A stretch of DNA of 64,000 bases from an uncultured Clostridia bacterium. GTDB lineage: Bacteria; Bacillota; Clostridia; Christensenellales; Borkfalkiaceae. The notes beneath the pieces are model-generated. The model worked only from the letters and a program-made list of their open reading frames with translations. It did not search any database and had not been told where the DNA came from. Below, piece after piece: positions 36,421-43,309 of this stretch (position 1 is the stretch's first letter; every line of letters starts with the position of its first letter). Position numbers and translations under genes: made by a program. Location of the stretch: positions 22,944 through 86,943 of the forward strand of contig CALVPX010000002.1 of the NCBI GenBank assembly GCA_944354265.1, written 5' to 3'.

Positions 36421-38030
36421 AAATTATTGAATACGGAAAGGACGAATACGCTTTCCCCTCGCTCATCGTGCTCGGCTGTTTCGATGCCATTCACGTCGGC
36501 CACAGGGAGCTGTTCAAAAAGGCCAAGCTTCAGGCCAAGATAAACGGCCTCGACCTCGGCGTCATGATGTTCAGGGACGGCAAGGGCGGCAGGCAGATCT
36601 ATTCCTTTGAAGAGCGCGTCGCCATGCTCTCCGCCTACAACGTGAAGTTTGTGCTCGTCATCGATTATACTCCCGAATTCAAGCAGATAATGCCCCTCGA
36701 TTTTCTCGCCGCCATCGAGGATAAAATAAATGTCAAAGCCTACATGAGCGGCAAAGACTTCCGCTTCGGCAAGGGCGCAAAGGGCAAGTCCTCAACGCTC
36801 AAAAACTATGCCGAAGACGAGGAAAACGGCGTGTGGTACATGCCCGTCAAGGACGTTATGTCCGATGGCGAAAAAATTTCCACCACGCTCATCAAGTCCT
36901 GCCTCGACAGCGGCAACGTAAGGCGCGCCTCTGAGCTCCTCGGCGAAAATTTCTTTGTCGAAGGTCAGGTGGTGGAGGGCGCCCACCGCGGCACGGGCAT
37001 TTTGGGCTTCCCCACCGTCAATATACATTATCCCGAATGGAAATATCCCGTAAAGCACGGCGTCTATAAAGTCGCCGTCGAAATAGACGGCTCCACATAC
37101 TCCGGCATCGCCAATTTCGGCGGCCGTCCCACCTTCGGCGACGATTCCGAAGTGTTGGAGGTACATATCAAGGACTTCGAAGGCGACCTCTACGGCAAGA
37201 CTGTCAATGTCGGCTTTGTCGGCTACATGCGCTCCATACGCAAGTTCGATAGCGCTCAGGCTCTCGCCGATCAGCTCTCGCAGGACAAGTCCGCTCTCGA
37301 CCTCTCTGAAGAGCAGTTCTTTGCGCTCTATCCCCTTGAAGAGCCCGTCGAAGCCGTCGAAGAACACGTCACCGAACAGCTCGCCGAAGACATTCAACCT
37401 CCCGCAGAGGTGTTCGAAGGTGCGCCCGCCGTTCAGCCCGAAGCCGAAGTCTCCGCCCCCGTGCAGGAGCCGGAGGAGGAGATACTCACTCAGGACGAGG
37501 TCGCCGAAAGCGCCCTCGCGCAGGACATCGTTCCCGCATGGAAACTGCTCAACGAGCCCGTCGACTGCCGCATAACCGAGTTTGCCTCCGCACATGTCTC
37601 CGACGAGGTATCGGCTCCCGCCCAACTTTTCGAACAGACTGAGGAGGGTCAGGTCGTAGAGACCGCCTGCGTCGAACAGGAAGAGAAAGAGCAACCTCAG
37701 CCCGCCGAAGAAGTAATCGGCGAAATAGCTCAGGAGCTCTCTGCTCAGGCCGTTGAGCAGACGACCACCCGGCCCGAAGAACAGCCCGCGGCTGTATCCG
37801 ATGAAGAACTCCCCACGGTTGAGGAAGAAGAGCTTCCCGCGACAGAGGGCGAGGAACTTCCCGCGGTTGAAGGTGAAGAGCTCCCCGCGGTCGAAAGCGA
37901 AGAACTCCCCACAGTTGAACTCGCCGCAGAGGACGGCGACGGGCAGGAGCCTGTCGCAGACAGCGACGAACAGATTACAGAAAGTTCAGAAGATCCCGAA
38001 AGCTCAGAAAATAAGGAAGATAATGATTAA
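36414..38030 (+). CDS. ribF: Riboflavin kinase/FAD synthetase with acidic repetitive tail
   Basis: Makes FMN and FAD from riboflavin. Residues 1-300 are an ordinary RibF: the nucleotidyltransferase with LGCFDAIHVGH and STTLIKSCL, then the kinase with GFPTVNIHYP and GIANFGGRPTFG. From about residue 305 to 538 a Glu/Pro/Ala-rich extension has no match known to me. It contains five tandem 8-residue repeats of the form EELPxxEx, encoded by 24-nt DNA repeats at 37803-37922. Normal RibF is about 310 residues, so this is an unusual fusion or expansion. It overlaps truB and the following TIM-barrel gene. Confidence 0.92.
   Translation: MLEIIEYGKDEYAFPSLIVLGCFDAIHVGHRELFKKAKLQAKINGLDLGVMMFRDGKGGRQIYSFEERVAMLSAYNVKFVLVIDYTPEFKQIMPLDFLAAIEDKINVKAYMSGKDFRFGKGAKGKSSTLKNYAEDEENGVWYMPVKDVMSDGEKISTTLIKSCLDSGNVRRASELLGENFFVEGQVVEGAHRGTGILGFPTVNIHYPEWKYPVKHGVYKVAVEIDGSTYSGIANFGGRPTFGDDSEVLEVHIKDFEGDLYGKTVNVGFVGYMRSIRKFDSAQALADQLSQDKSALDLSEEQFFALYPLEEPVEAVEEHVTEQLAEDIQPPAEVFEGAPAVQPEAEVSAPVQEPEEEILTQDEVAESALAQDIVPAWKLLNEPVDCRITEFASAHVSDEVSAPAQLFEQTEEGQVVETACVEQEEKEQPQPAEEVIGEIAQELSAQAVEQTTTRPEEQPAAVSDEELPTVEEEELPATEGEELPAVEGEELPAVESEELPTVELAAEDGDGQEPVADSDEQITESSEDPESSENKEDND
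37803..37922 (+). repeat. 24-nt tandem repeat in the ribF tail
   Basis: Five imperfect units encoding EELPTVEE, EELPATEG, EELPAVEG, EELPAVES and EELPTVEL. Units differ mostly by single bases, which suggests slippage or unequal recombination. Confidence 0.85.
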
Positions 38031-38877
38031 ATTCGGACCGAGCGGCAACAGCGCCAGCTTCTATGCAATGGGCTACAAGCACACCGTGCAGGCGCCCGAA
38101 TATTTGAATAAATTTGGCCTCGACTGCTTTGAATATTCCTTCGGCAGGGGCATAACCCTCTCTGAGGACAAGGCCGTGCAGATAGGTGCAGCCTTCGCCG
38201 AGGCAGGCAAGGAGATAAGCGTCCACGCGCCCTACTTCATCAACTTCGCCAATCCCGACGACGAAGCCGTTCAAAAGTCTTACGCCTATGTCCTCAACAG
38301 TGCAAAGTTTTTAAAGCTTTTCGGCGGAAGGCGCCTCGTCTTTCACCCCGCTGCGCAGGGCAAGGCCTCCCGTGAAGAGGCAGTATCCCGCACGGCAGAC
38401 CGCCTAAAAATTCTGCGCGACATGATCTATGAAAGTGACATGCAGGATTTGATGTACTGCCCCGAAACCATGGGCAAACTCGCCCAGATAGGCACTCTCG
38501 AAGAGGTGGTAGATTTCTGCAAAATCGACAATATTTATACCCCCACAATAGATTTCGGCCACCTCAACGCCCGCGAACAGGGCAGTTTAAGGACGGTTGC
38601 CGACTATAAAAGCCGCCTCGAGTACGCCATAGGCGAGCTCGGCTACGGCAGAATGAAAAATTTCCACGTCCATTTCTCAAAAATAATGTACGGCGGAAAG
38701 GGGGAGATAAAGCACCTCACGTTTGAGGACACCGTCTACGGCCCCGAGTTCGAACCGCTCGCCGTCGCCCTGCACGATTTAAAGCTTCAACCTTACATCG
38801 TCAGCGAATCGGACGGCACTCAGGCAGAGGACGCCCGCGCAATGAAAGATATTTATTTAAGCGTCGCCGGGTGTTGA
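38023..38877 (+). CDS. Endonuclease IV-like TIM-barrel protein
   Basis: A 284-residue AP-endonuclease-family-2 barrel. Residues matching the endonuclease IV metal ligands are visible: His in SVHAPYFINFAN and LVFHPAA, Glu in YCPETMGKL, Asp and His in PTIDFGHLNAR, His in NFHVHFSK, and Glu in YIVSESDGTQ. DNA repair at abasic sites is likely, but the family also includes sugar isomerases, so activity is inferred. The ATG at 38023 overlaps the ribF stop by 8 bases and follows AAGGAAG. Confidence 0.85.
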   Translation: MIKFGPSGNSASFYAMGYKHTVQAPEYLNKFGLDCFEYSFGRGITLSEDKAVQIGAAFAEAGKEISVHAPYFINFANPDDEAVQKSYAYVLNSAKFLKLFGGRRLVFHPAAQGKASREEAVSRTADRLKILRDMIYESDMQDLMYCPETMGKLAQIGTLEEVVDFCKIDNIYTPTIDFGHLNAREQGSLRTVADYKSRLEYAIGELGYGRMKNFHVHFSKIMYGGKGEIKHLTFEDTVYGPEFEPLAVALHDLKLQPYIVSESDGTQAEDARAMKDIYLSVAGC

Positions 38878-38902
38878 CATGCAGTATTATTTTTGGTAAA
38901 AT
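38874..38902 (+). promoter_or_regulatory. Promoter of the Xaa-Pro peptidase gene
   Basis: A perfect TTGACA (38874-38879), a 17-bp spacer and TAAAAT (38897-38902). The ATG is 12 nt after the -10 box, so the leader is at most about 5 nt. Confidence 0.85.
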
Positions 38903-38914
38903 ATAGTCATAAAT

Positions 38915-39967
38915 ATGAAGAATTTGCTTACAGATAAAATTTTGGGCGCCACGGGTGCGGATGCGCTCGTCGTCACACAGCCCGATTACAGATTTTATTT
39001 GACGGGCTTTGAAAGTTCCTTCGGTGTGGTCATCGCCGATAGTGACGGCGCCAGATTTTTGACCGACAGCCGCTATCTCGAGGCCGCAAAATCAAAGGTC
39101 AACGGCGGAATAGAAGTTTCAGAATATCCCCGCGGCGAAAGCCTTGCCTCCCTCTTAAAGGGTTACAAGTCGCTCGGCGTATCGCTTTCAAAAACTTTTG
39201 CCTCCGAGTACCTCTCGTTGAAGGAGGCGGGCTTTGAAATAGTCGACAGCACCCCCGCGTTTGAAAAATCGATGGCGGTTAAGTCCAAGGACGAGCTGCA
39301 AAAAATACAGGCCGCGTGCGTCGCTGCCGATAAATCTTTTACGTCTCTTCTGTCCCAAATCAAAGAGGGCATGACCGAAAACGACGTCGCCGCCCTGCTC
39401 GAATATTTAATGAGGCAAAACGGCGCCTCGGGCACGAGTTTTTCCACCATATGCGCATTCGGCGCAAACGCCAGCGTTCCCCATCACGAAACTGACGAAA
39501 CCAAGCTTAAGTTCGGCGACATTGTCCTCATAGACTTCGGCTGTAAAGTCGGCGGCTACTGCTCTGACTGCACGCGCACATTCCTGTTCGGCGACGACGG
39601 CAAACATGAACAGTTCAAACAGGCGTATGAACACGTCTTAAAGGCTCACATGCTCGTAAAGGAACAGTTCGCCGCAGGCATGACGGGTCGCGCAGGCGAC
39701 GCAATCGCCCGCGATTACCTTGCAAAGTTCGGCCTCGATAAATACTTCACCCACTCTCTCGGTCACGGCATAGGCATAAATATTCACGAAGCCCCCAACC
39801 TTTCGCCCAAGAGCGAAAGCGTCTTTGAGGACGGAATGGTATTCTCGGACGAGCCCGGGGTATATTTCGAAGGCAACTTCGGCATAAGAATAGAGGACAC
39901 CGTCACTCTCGAAGGCGGCAGGGTAAAGAGCCTCACCAACAGCGACAAAACTCTCACAATCTTGTAA
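38915..39967 (+). CDS. Xaa-Pro aminopeptidase / M24 metallopeptidase
   Basis: Removes N-terminal residues next to proline. The 350-residue protein has an N-terminal creatinase-like domain (1-125) and a pita-bread catalytic domain with the five metal ligands: Asp in VLIDFGCKVGGYCSDCTRTF (two Asp), His in HSLGHGIGINIHEAP, Glu in FSDEPGVYFEG and Glu in GIRIEDTV. efp follows, the usual pepP/Q-efp pair in Firmicutes, but here 429 bases of repeats separate them. The mRNA should have almost no leader. Confidence 0.93.
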   Translation: MKNLLTDKILGATGADALVVTQPDYRFYLTGFESSFGVVIADSDGARFLTDSRYLEAAKSKVNGGIEVSEYPRGESLASLLKGYKSLGVSLSKTFASEYLSLKEAGFEIVDSTPAFEKSMAVKSKDELQKIQAACVAADKSFTSLLSQIKEGMTENDVAALLEYLMRQNGASGTSFSTICAFGANASVPHHETDETKLKFGDIVLIDFGCKVGGYCSDCTRTFLFGDDGKHEQFKQAYEHVLKAHMLVKEQFAAGMTGRAGDAIARDYLAKFGLDKYFTHSLGHGIGINIHEAPNLSPKSESVFEDGMVFSDEPGVYFEGNFGIRIEDTVTLEGGRVKSLTNSDKTLTIL

Positions 39968-40025
39968 AATATAAGTGTGCTGTGGCATAAAGTTAATTTA
40001 ACTAAGCCTATATGTGCAAAAAACA

Positions 40026-40070
40026 GCGCACAATTTTTGTGAATAAATAATTTACGTTGCAAGGCGAATT
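40026..40070 (+). repeat. 5' fragment of the structured element
   Basis: GCGCACAATTTTTGTGAA, then AATAATTTACGTTGCAAGG. This matches the text before and at the start of copy B (43094-43137: ACTTTTGTGAAC, AATAATTAACGTCGCAAGG), so a truncated copy seems to precede copy A. Confidence 0.6.
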
Positions 40071-40094
40071 TCGTCGGAATAAACTTCGCTCTCT

Positions 40095-40118
40095 GCAAGT
40101 TGTATGCATACAACTTGC
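40095..40118 (+). repeat. Perfect 24-nt palindrome
   Basis: GCAAGTTGTA-TGCA-TACAACTTGC, a 10-bp stem with a 4-nt loop, in the peptidase-efp gap. Confidence 0.6.
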
Positions 40119-40143
40119 AACTGTGCTACGTTTTTCCTCCTCT

Positions 40144-40170
40144 TCGCGCAAATACTACAGTTTTGCGCGA
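40144..40170 (+). repeat. TCGCGCAAA hairpin repeat, copy 2
   Basis: Identical to 34102-34128 in stem and loop, and lying just before structured element copy A. Confidence 0.75.
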
Positions 40171-40181
40171 GATTGAAGTTA

Positions 40182-40369
40182 AAATAATTAACGTTTTAAC
40201 CCGAAACCACGCTTTCGGGTTAAAGGACACAATTTGTTGCGCAAGCAACCTCAGCTGAGGGGAATTTGCGCGATTATATAATACGAGTGCCCTAAGGCAT
40301 CGCGCAAAGGGGAGCGGAGCTCCCCCGATTACACAAAATTGTTGTGCGACGCCAGCACACAATTTTTGT
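40182..40369 (+). repeat. Structured intergenic element, copy A (about 188 nt)
   Basis: Six blocks in order. (1) A 12-bp stem TTTAACCCGAAA/TTTCGGGTTAAA (40195-40224). (2) GTTGC-GCAA-GCAAC (40236-40249), a GNRA tetraloop. (3) The conserved block CTCAGCTGAGGGGAATTT (40250-40267). (4) A 10-bp stem TTTGCGCGAT/ATCGCGCAAA (40265-40308). (5) GGGGAGC-GGA-GCTCCCC (40309-40325). (6) A long bulged hairpin ending GCACACAATTTTTGT (40333-40369). All are matched at equivalent places in copy B with different bases. It ends about 14 nt before the efp ribosome-binding site. Confidence 0.8.
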
Positions 40370-40396
40370 AAAAAATTAATTTAGGAGAATAAGTAT

Positions 40397-40972
40397 ATGG
40401 CATCCATTTTAGCAGGCGACATCAGAAAGGGCGTAACTTTCGAATACAACAACAAAGGCGTTTACACCGTAACCGACTTCCAGCACGTTAAGCCCGGCAA
40501 AGGCGCCGCATTCGTCCGCGCAACGCTCAAAAACGTAGTCACAGGTCAGGTCCTCTCGGATATAACCTTCAACCCCACGACCAAGCTCGAAACCGCTCAG
40601 GTCGAAACGAGAAAGATGACCTATTCTTACACCGACGGCGAATTCTATTACTTCATGGATCCCGACACTTTCGAAATGACTACGCTCAATTACGATCAGG
40701 TTGAAGACGCCCTCAAATACATCAAGGAAAACGACCCCGTAACCATCAAATTCCTCTATGGCAACGCTTTCTCGGTTGAACCCGAAAACTTTGTAGAACT
40801 CAAAGTCATCGAGTGTGAACCGGGCGTCAAGGGCAACACCGCAACCAACGCCATGAAGAACGCCAAGGTCGAAACGGGCGCAACCATTCAGGTTCCCATG
40901 TTCATCGAAGAGGGCGAAGTCATCCGCATCGATACTCGCAGCGGCGAGTATATGTCCCGCGTAGGCAAATAA
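40397..40972 (+). CDS. efp: Elongation factor P
   Basis: Relieves ribosome stalling at polyproline stretches. The 191-residue protein has the three barrel domains expected: KOW-like N-terminal domain with the loop lysine in [12 protein letters not shown] (the modification site in other bacteria), then the central OB and C-terminal OB domain ending [14 protein letters not shown]. Strong AGGAG site. Its leader region is occupied by structured element copy A. No EF-P-modifying enzyme is in the window. Confidence 0.97.
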   Translation: MASILAGDIRKGVTFEYNNKGVYTVTDFQHVKPGKGAAFVRATLKNVVTGQVLSDITFNPTTKLETAQVETRKMTYSYTDGEFYYFMDPDTFEMTTLNYDQVEDALKYIKENDPVTIKFLYGNAFSVEPENFVELKVIECEPGVKGNTATNAMKNAKVETGATIQVPMFIEEGEVIRIDTRSGEYMSRVGK

Positions 40973-40982
40973 AAAAGAACCA

Positions 40983-41083
40983 TCGCGCCATGCTGTGTCA
41001 AGTTTGCGCACTCCTCGGTCATGTACTTCATTGTACACTCCCGTCGTCGCTTGCGCACTTTCCTTGCCTGCCGCGCGACTATT
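40983..41083. repeat. Intergenic inverted-repeat region after efp
   Basis: TCGCGC near 40983 and GCGCGA near 41073 can close a long stem, with TGTAC-TTCAT-TGTACA near 41011 at the tip and CAAG/CTTG within. It has no open frame with coding character and no T run. It looks like another dispersed palindromic repeat. Boundaries are approximate. Confidence 0.4.
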
Positions 41084-41117
41084 CTCTTTAACACACCATA
41101 TTAATATATATAGATAA

Positions 41118-41555
41118 ATGAAAGCTGTAATTCAGCGGGTCAGGCAAACTACTCTTTCGGTAGATGGCAAGCTCATCTCGTCAATCCCCTTTGGTCTCGC
41201 AGTCTATCTCGGCGTCAAAACGGGCGACGTGGAGGAGCTGTGCGCCCAAATGGCGGGCAAAATCGCACGCATGCGCATCTTTGAGGACGCCAACGGCAAA
41301 ATGAATCTGTCCGTTCAGGACGTCGGCGGCGAGGTGTTGCTCATATCTCAGTTCACTCTCTACGGCGACTGTTCGCACGGCAACCGCCCTGGCTTCACCA
41401 TGGCAGAGCGTCCCGAGCGCGCAAACCAACTCTATCAAAAGGTGGGGGAAGAACTGCGTTCTTTGGGCGTGACCGTCAAAACGGGCGTGTTTGGCGCCGA
41501 TATGAAGATCGAGCAGTTCAACGACGGTCCCGTTACAATTATTTACGAAATTTAA
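41118..41555 (+). CDS. dtd: D-aminoacyl-tRNA deacylase
   Basis: Hydrolyses D-amino acids (and glycine mischarged on tRNA-Ala) from tRNA. The 145-residue protein has MKAVIQRVRQ, the LISQFTLYGD motif (SQ-x-TLY) and the NRPGF/NDGPVTI cross-subunit Gly-cisPro region. Full length. No Shine-Dalgarno is visible and TATATA lies 7 nt before the ATG, but no good -35 is seen, so the promoter is uncertain. Confidence 0.95.
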   Translation: MKAVIQRVRQTTLSVDGKLISSIPFGLAVYLGVKTGDVEELCAQMAGKIARMRIFEDANGKMNLSVQDVGGEVLLISQFTLYGDCSHGNRPGFTMAERPERANQLYQKVGEELRSLGVTVKTGVFGADMKIEQFNDGPVTIIYEI

Positions 41556-41558
41556 AAC

Positions 41559-41590
41559 GCAGGGCGAATCACTCGCCCTGCTTATTGTTG
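41559..41590 (+). terminator. dtd terminator
   Basis: A 9-bp stem (GCAGGGCGA/TCGCCCTGC) with loop ATCAC, followed by TTATTGTTGTT, which runs into the next start codon at 41593. Confidence 0.65.
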
Positions 41591-41592
41591 TT

Positions 41593-42429
41593 ATGAAAGT
41601 TTATTTCTTAGGCACAGGCGCGGCCGAAGGTGTGCCCGCCATGTTCTGCATTTGCGACTTCTGCAACTCAGTCCGTAGAATGGGGCTGCAAGAGGTGCGC
41701 ACACGCACTCAAATTCTCATCAATGACGACCTGCTGATAGATTTTCCGCCGGAGGCGTACTATCATTCCTTTGCAATGGGCGTCGACCTCTCGGCAATAA
41801 AATCGCTGCTCGTCACCCATTCGCACATGGATCACTTCTACGCGCACGATTTCATCCTACGCGGCTACAAATACGCTCAGCTCAAACAGCCCCTCTTGAA
41901 TATCTTCGGCAACGAAGAGGTCAAAAAGGTGTTCGCCGAGTGCACCGCGCGCGAAATGAAGCCGCAGGTCGCCCCGCATATAAGCTTTACGCAGCTTGAA
42001 CCCTATTCTGTCTTTGAAACTGACGGCTACAGGGTCATTGCCATTCCCGCCGAGCATGTAAAAACCGAGCAGGCCCTCTTATATTATGTAGAAAGAGGGG
42101 GCAAGGGCTATCTTCACCTGCACGACACGGGCAATGTCAGCGACGAGGCCATCGCCTTCCTCGCCCAAAACGGCGCCAAGGCAAACGCCGTCGCGTACGA
42201 CTGCACCTTCGGCAGGGACGGCGGCAATCTTTCCGCCCGCCACATGGGCATACCCGATATCGCCATCGTCCGTTCAAAACTTGCCGCCGCGGGCGTCATC
42301 AACGGCACAACGGTGGGGGTTATAACTCATTTTTCCCACAACTGCAAACCTTACCGCGCCGACATGCAAAAGCTCGCGCAGGACAACGGCCTCGTCGCCG
42401 CTTACGACGGTTTAACGCTGAATGTATGA
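41593..42429 (+). CDS. Metallo-beta-lactamase-fold hydrolase (PhnP/RNase Z-like)
   Basis: A 278-residue MBL-fold phosphodiesterase-type protein. It opens with FLGTGAAEGVPAMFCICDFC, resembling PhnP with its zinc-site cysteines (CICDFC). It carries the metal motif THSHMDHFYAHD, a later histidine in AEHVKTE, Asp in LHDTGNVSD and the C-terminal THFSHNC. The substrate is unknown; cyclic phosphate or nucleic-acid phosphodiesters are typical of the family. No ribosome-binding site is seen. It overlaps the next gene by 4 bases. Confidence 0.82.
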   Translation: MKVYFLGTGAAEGVPAMFCICDFCNSVRRMGLQEVRTRTQILINDDLLIDFPPEAYYHSFAMGVDLSAIKSLLVTHSHMDHFYAHDFILRGYKYAQLKQPLLNIFGNEEVKKVFAECTAREMKPQVAPHISFTQLEPYSVFETDGYRVIAIPAEHVKTEQALLYYVERGGKGYLHLHDTGNVSDEAIAFLAQNGAKANAVAYDCTFGRDGGNLSARHMGIPDIAIVRSKLAAAGVINGTTVGVITHFSHNCKPYRADMQKLAQDNGLVAAYDGLTLNV

Positions 42430-42953
42430 AACTTATTAAACACTTTATAACAATCACCCGCCACAGGCACAAGGTAATGCGCCTCTGCTTTAAGGTCGGG
42501 CTGTATAAGCAGGGGCTATTGCACGACCTCTCAAAATATACCCCGTCTGAATTCATCCCCGGCGTAAAGTACTTTCAGGGCAACCGCAGCCCGCAGGTGA
42601 GGGAGAGGGAGGTGTTCGGCTATTCCGCCGCTTGGCTGCACCACAAGGGTAGGAATAAACATCACTTCGAATATTGGGTAGACTCGGGCGCAGACAACAA
42701 CTTTGTCTTTGTAAAGATGCCCGCAAAATACTTCGGCGAAATGATTTGCGACCGCATCGCCGCAAGCAAGATTTATATGGGCAAGGACTACAACGACGGC
42801 AAGCCGCTCGAATACTTCAAAAACCGCACTCACAAGGCGGGCATGAACAAGCAGACTTGCCGCGACCTTGAATACTTCCTTACAATGCTTGCAGAGCACG
42901 GCGAAAAGTACATGTTTACTCAACTCAAGCGCTTCATAAAGGACAATAAATAA
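42426..42953 (+). CDS. DUF5662 family protein
   Basis: A 175-residue protein of the DUF5662 type, sometimes mislabelled catalase. Conserved His/Asp-rich segments are visible: LLHDLSKYTPSEF, AWLHHKGRNKHHFEYW and the MICDRIAASKIYMG helix. The HD-like arrangement suggests a metal-binding helical fold, but no activity is known. Coupled by ATGA to the MBL-fold gene. A strong terminator follows. Confidence 0.78.
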   Translation: MKLIKHFITITRHRHKVMRLCFKVGLYKQGLLHDLSKYTPSEFIPGVKYFQGNRSPQVREREVFGYSAAWLHHKGRNKHHFEYWVDSGADNNFVFVKMPAKYFGEMICDRIAASKIYMGKDYNDGKPLEYFKNRTHKAGMNKQTCRDLEYFLTMLAEHGEKYMFTQLKRFIKDNK

Positions 42954-43008
42954 GGAATACAATGAATTCCTTACATAATTACATAGCCATTAGTAATAGT
43001 AGTAATAA

Positions 43009-43049
43009 AAAGCCCGCGGTGAAAACAATACGTTTTCACCGCGGGCTTT
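43009..43049. terminator. Strong bidirectional terminator
   Basis: An 18-bp perfect stem (43009-43026 with 43032-43049, core AAAGCCCGCGGTGAAAAC) with a 5-nt loop. Copy B of the structured element begins about 65 nt further on. Confidence 0.85.
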
Positions 43050-43116
43050 ATGCGTGAAGTTTTGCGCGAGTGCTAAGGTTAATTAAATGCGCCGTCAAGA
43101 CTTTTGTGAACATAGA

Positions 43117-43300
43117 AATAATTAACGTCGCAAGGGGAATTCATTTCCCTGCCAGCGGCCACAATTAGTCGCGTAAGCGAGCTCACCTGAGGGGAATTTT
43201 TGCGATTAAATAATGGAGAGCCATTAAAAATCGCAAAAAGGGGAGCAGAGCTCCCTAAATCACGAAAAGTCGCAGGCGTCACCAGCCAAGACTTTTGTGA
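43117..43300 (+). repeat. Structured intergenic element, copy B (about 184 nt)
   Basis: The same order of blocks as copy A. (1) AGGGGAA/TTTCCCT (43133-43150). (2) TCGC-GTAA-GCGA (43169-43180). (3) CTCACCTGAGGGGAATTT (43182-43199). (4) An 11-bp stem TTTTTGCGATT/AATCGCAAAAA enclosing AATGG-AGAG-CCATT (43197-43239). (5) GGGAGC-AGA-GCTCCC (43241-43255). (6) TCAC-GAAAAGTC with GACTTTT-GTGA enclosing GGC/GCC (43260-43300). It lies between the DUF5662 gene and the 3' end of aspS, so unlike copy A it is not in a 5' leader. Confidence 0.8.
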
Positions 43301-43309
43301 GAGTATTTT

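Noticed and set aside
40182-40369. Structured element as an integron attC site or CRISPR-like repeat
   Set aside because: No integrase core sites of the RYYYAAC/GTTRRRY type in the right places, no spacer-repeat periodicity, and several independent hairpins instead of one.
40888-41094. Minus-strand 68-codon frame after efp
   Set aside because: It is made by the inverted-repeat region and the end of efp read backwards; Arg/Lys-rich shadow with no start signal.
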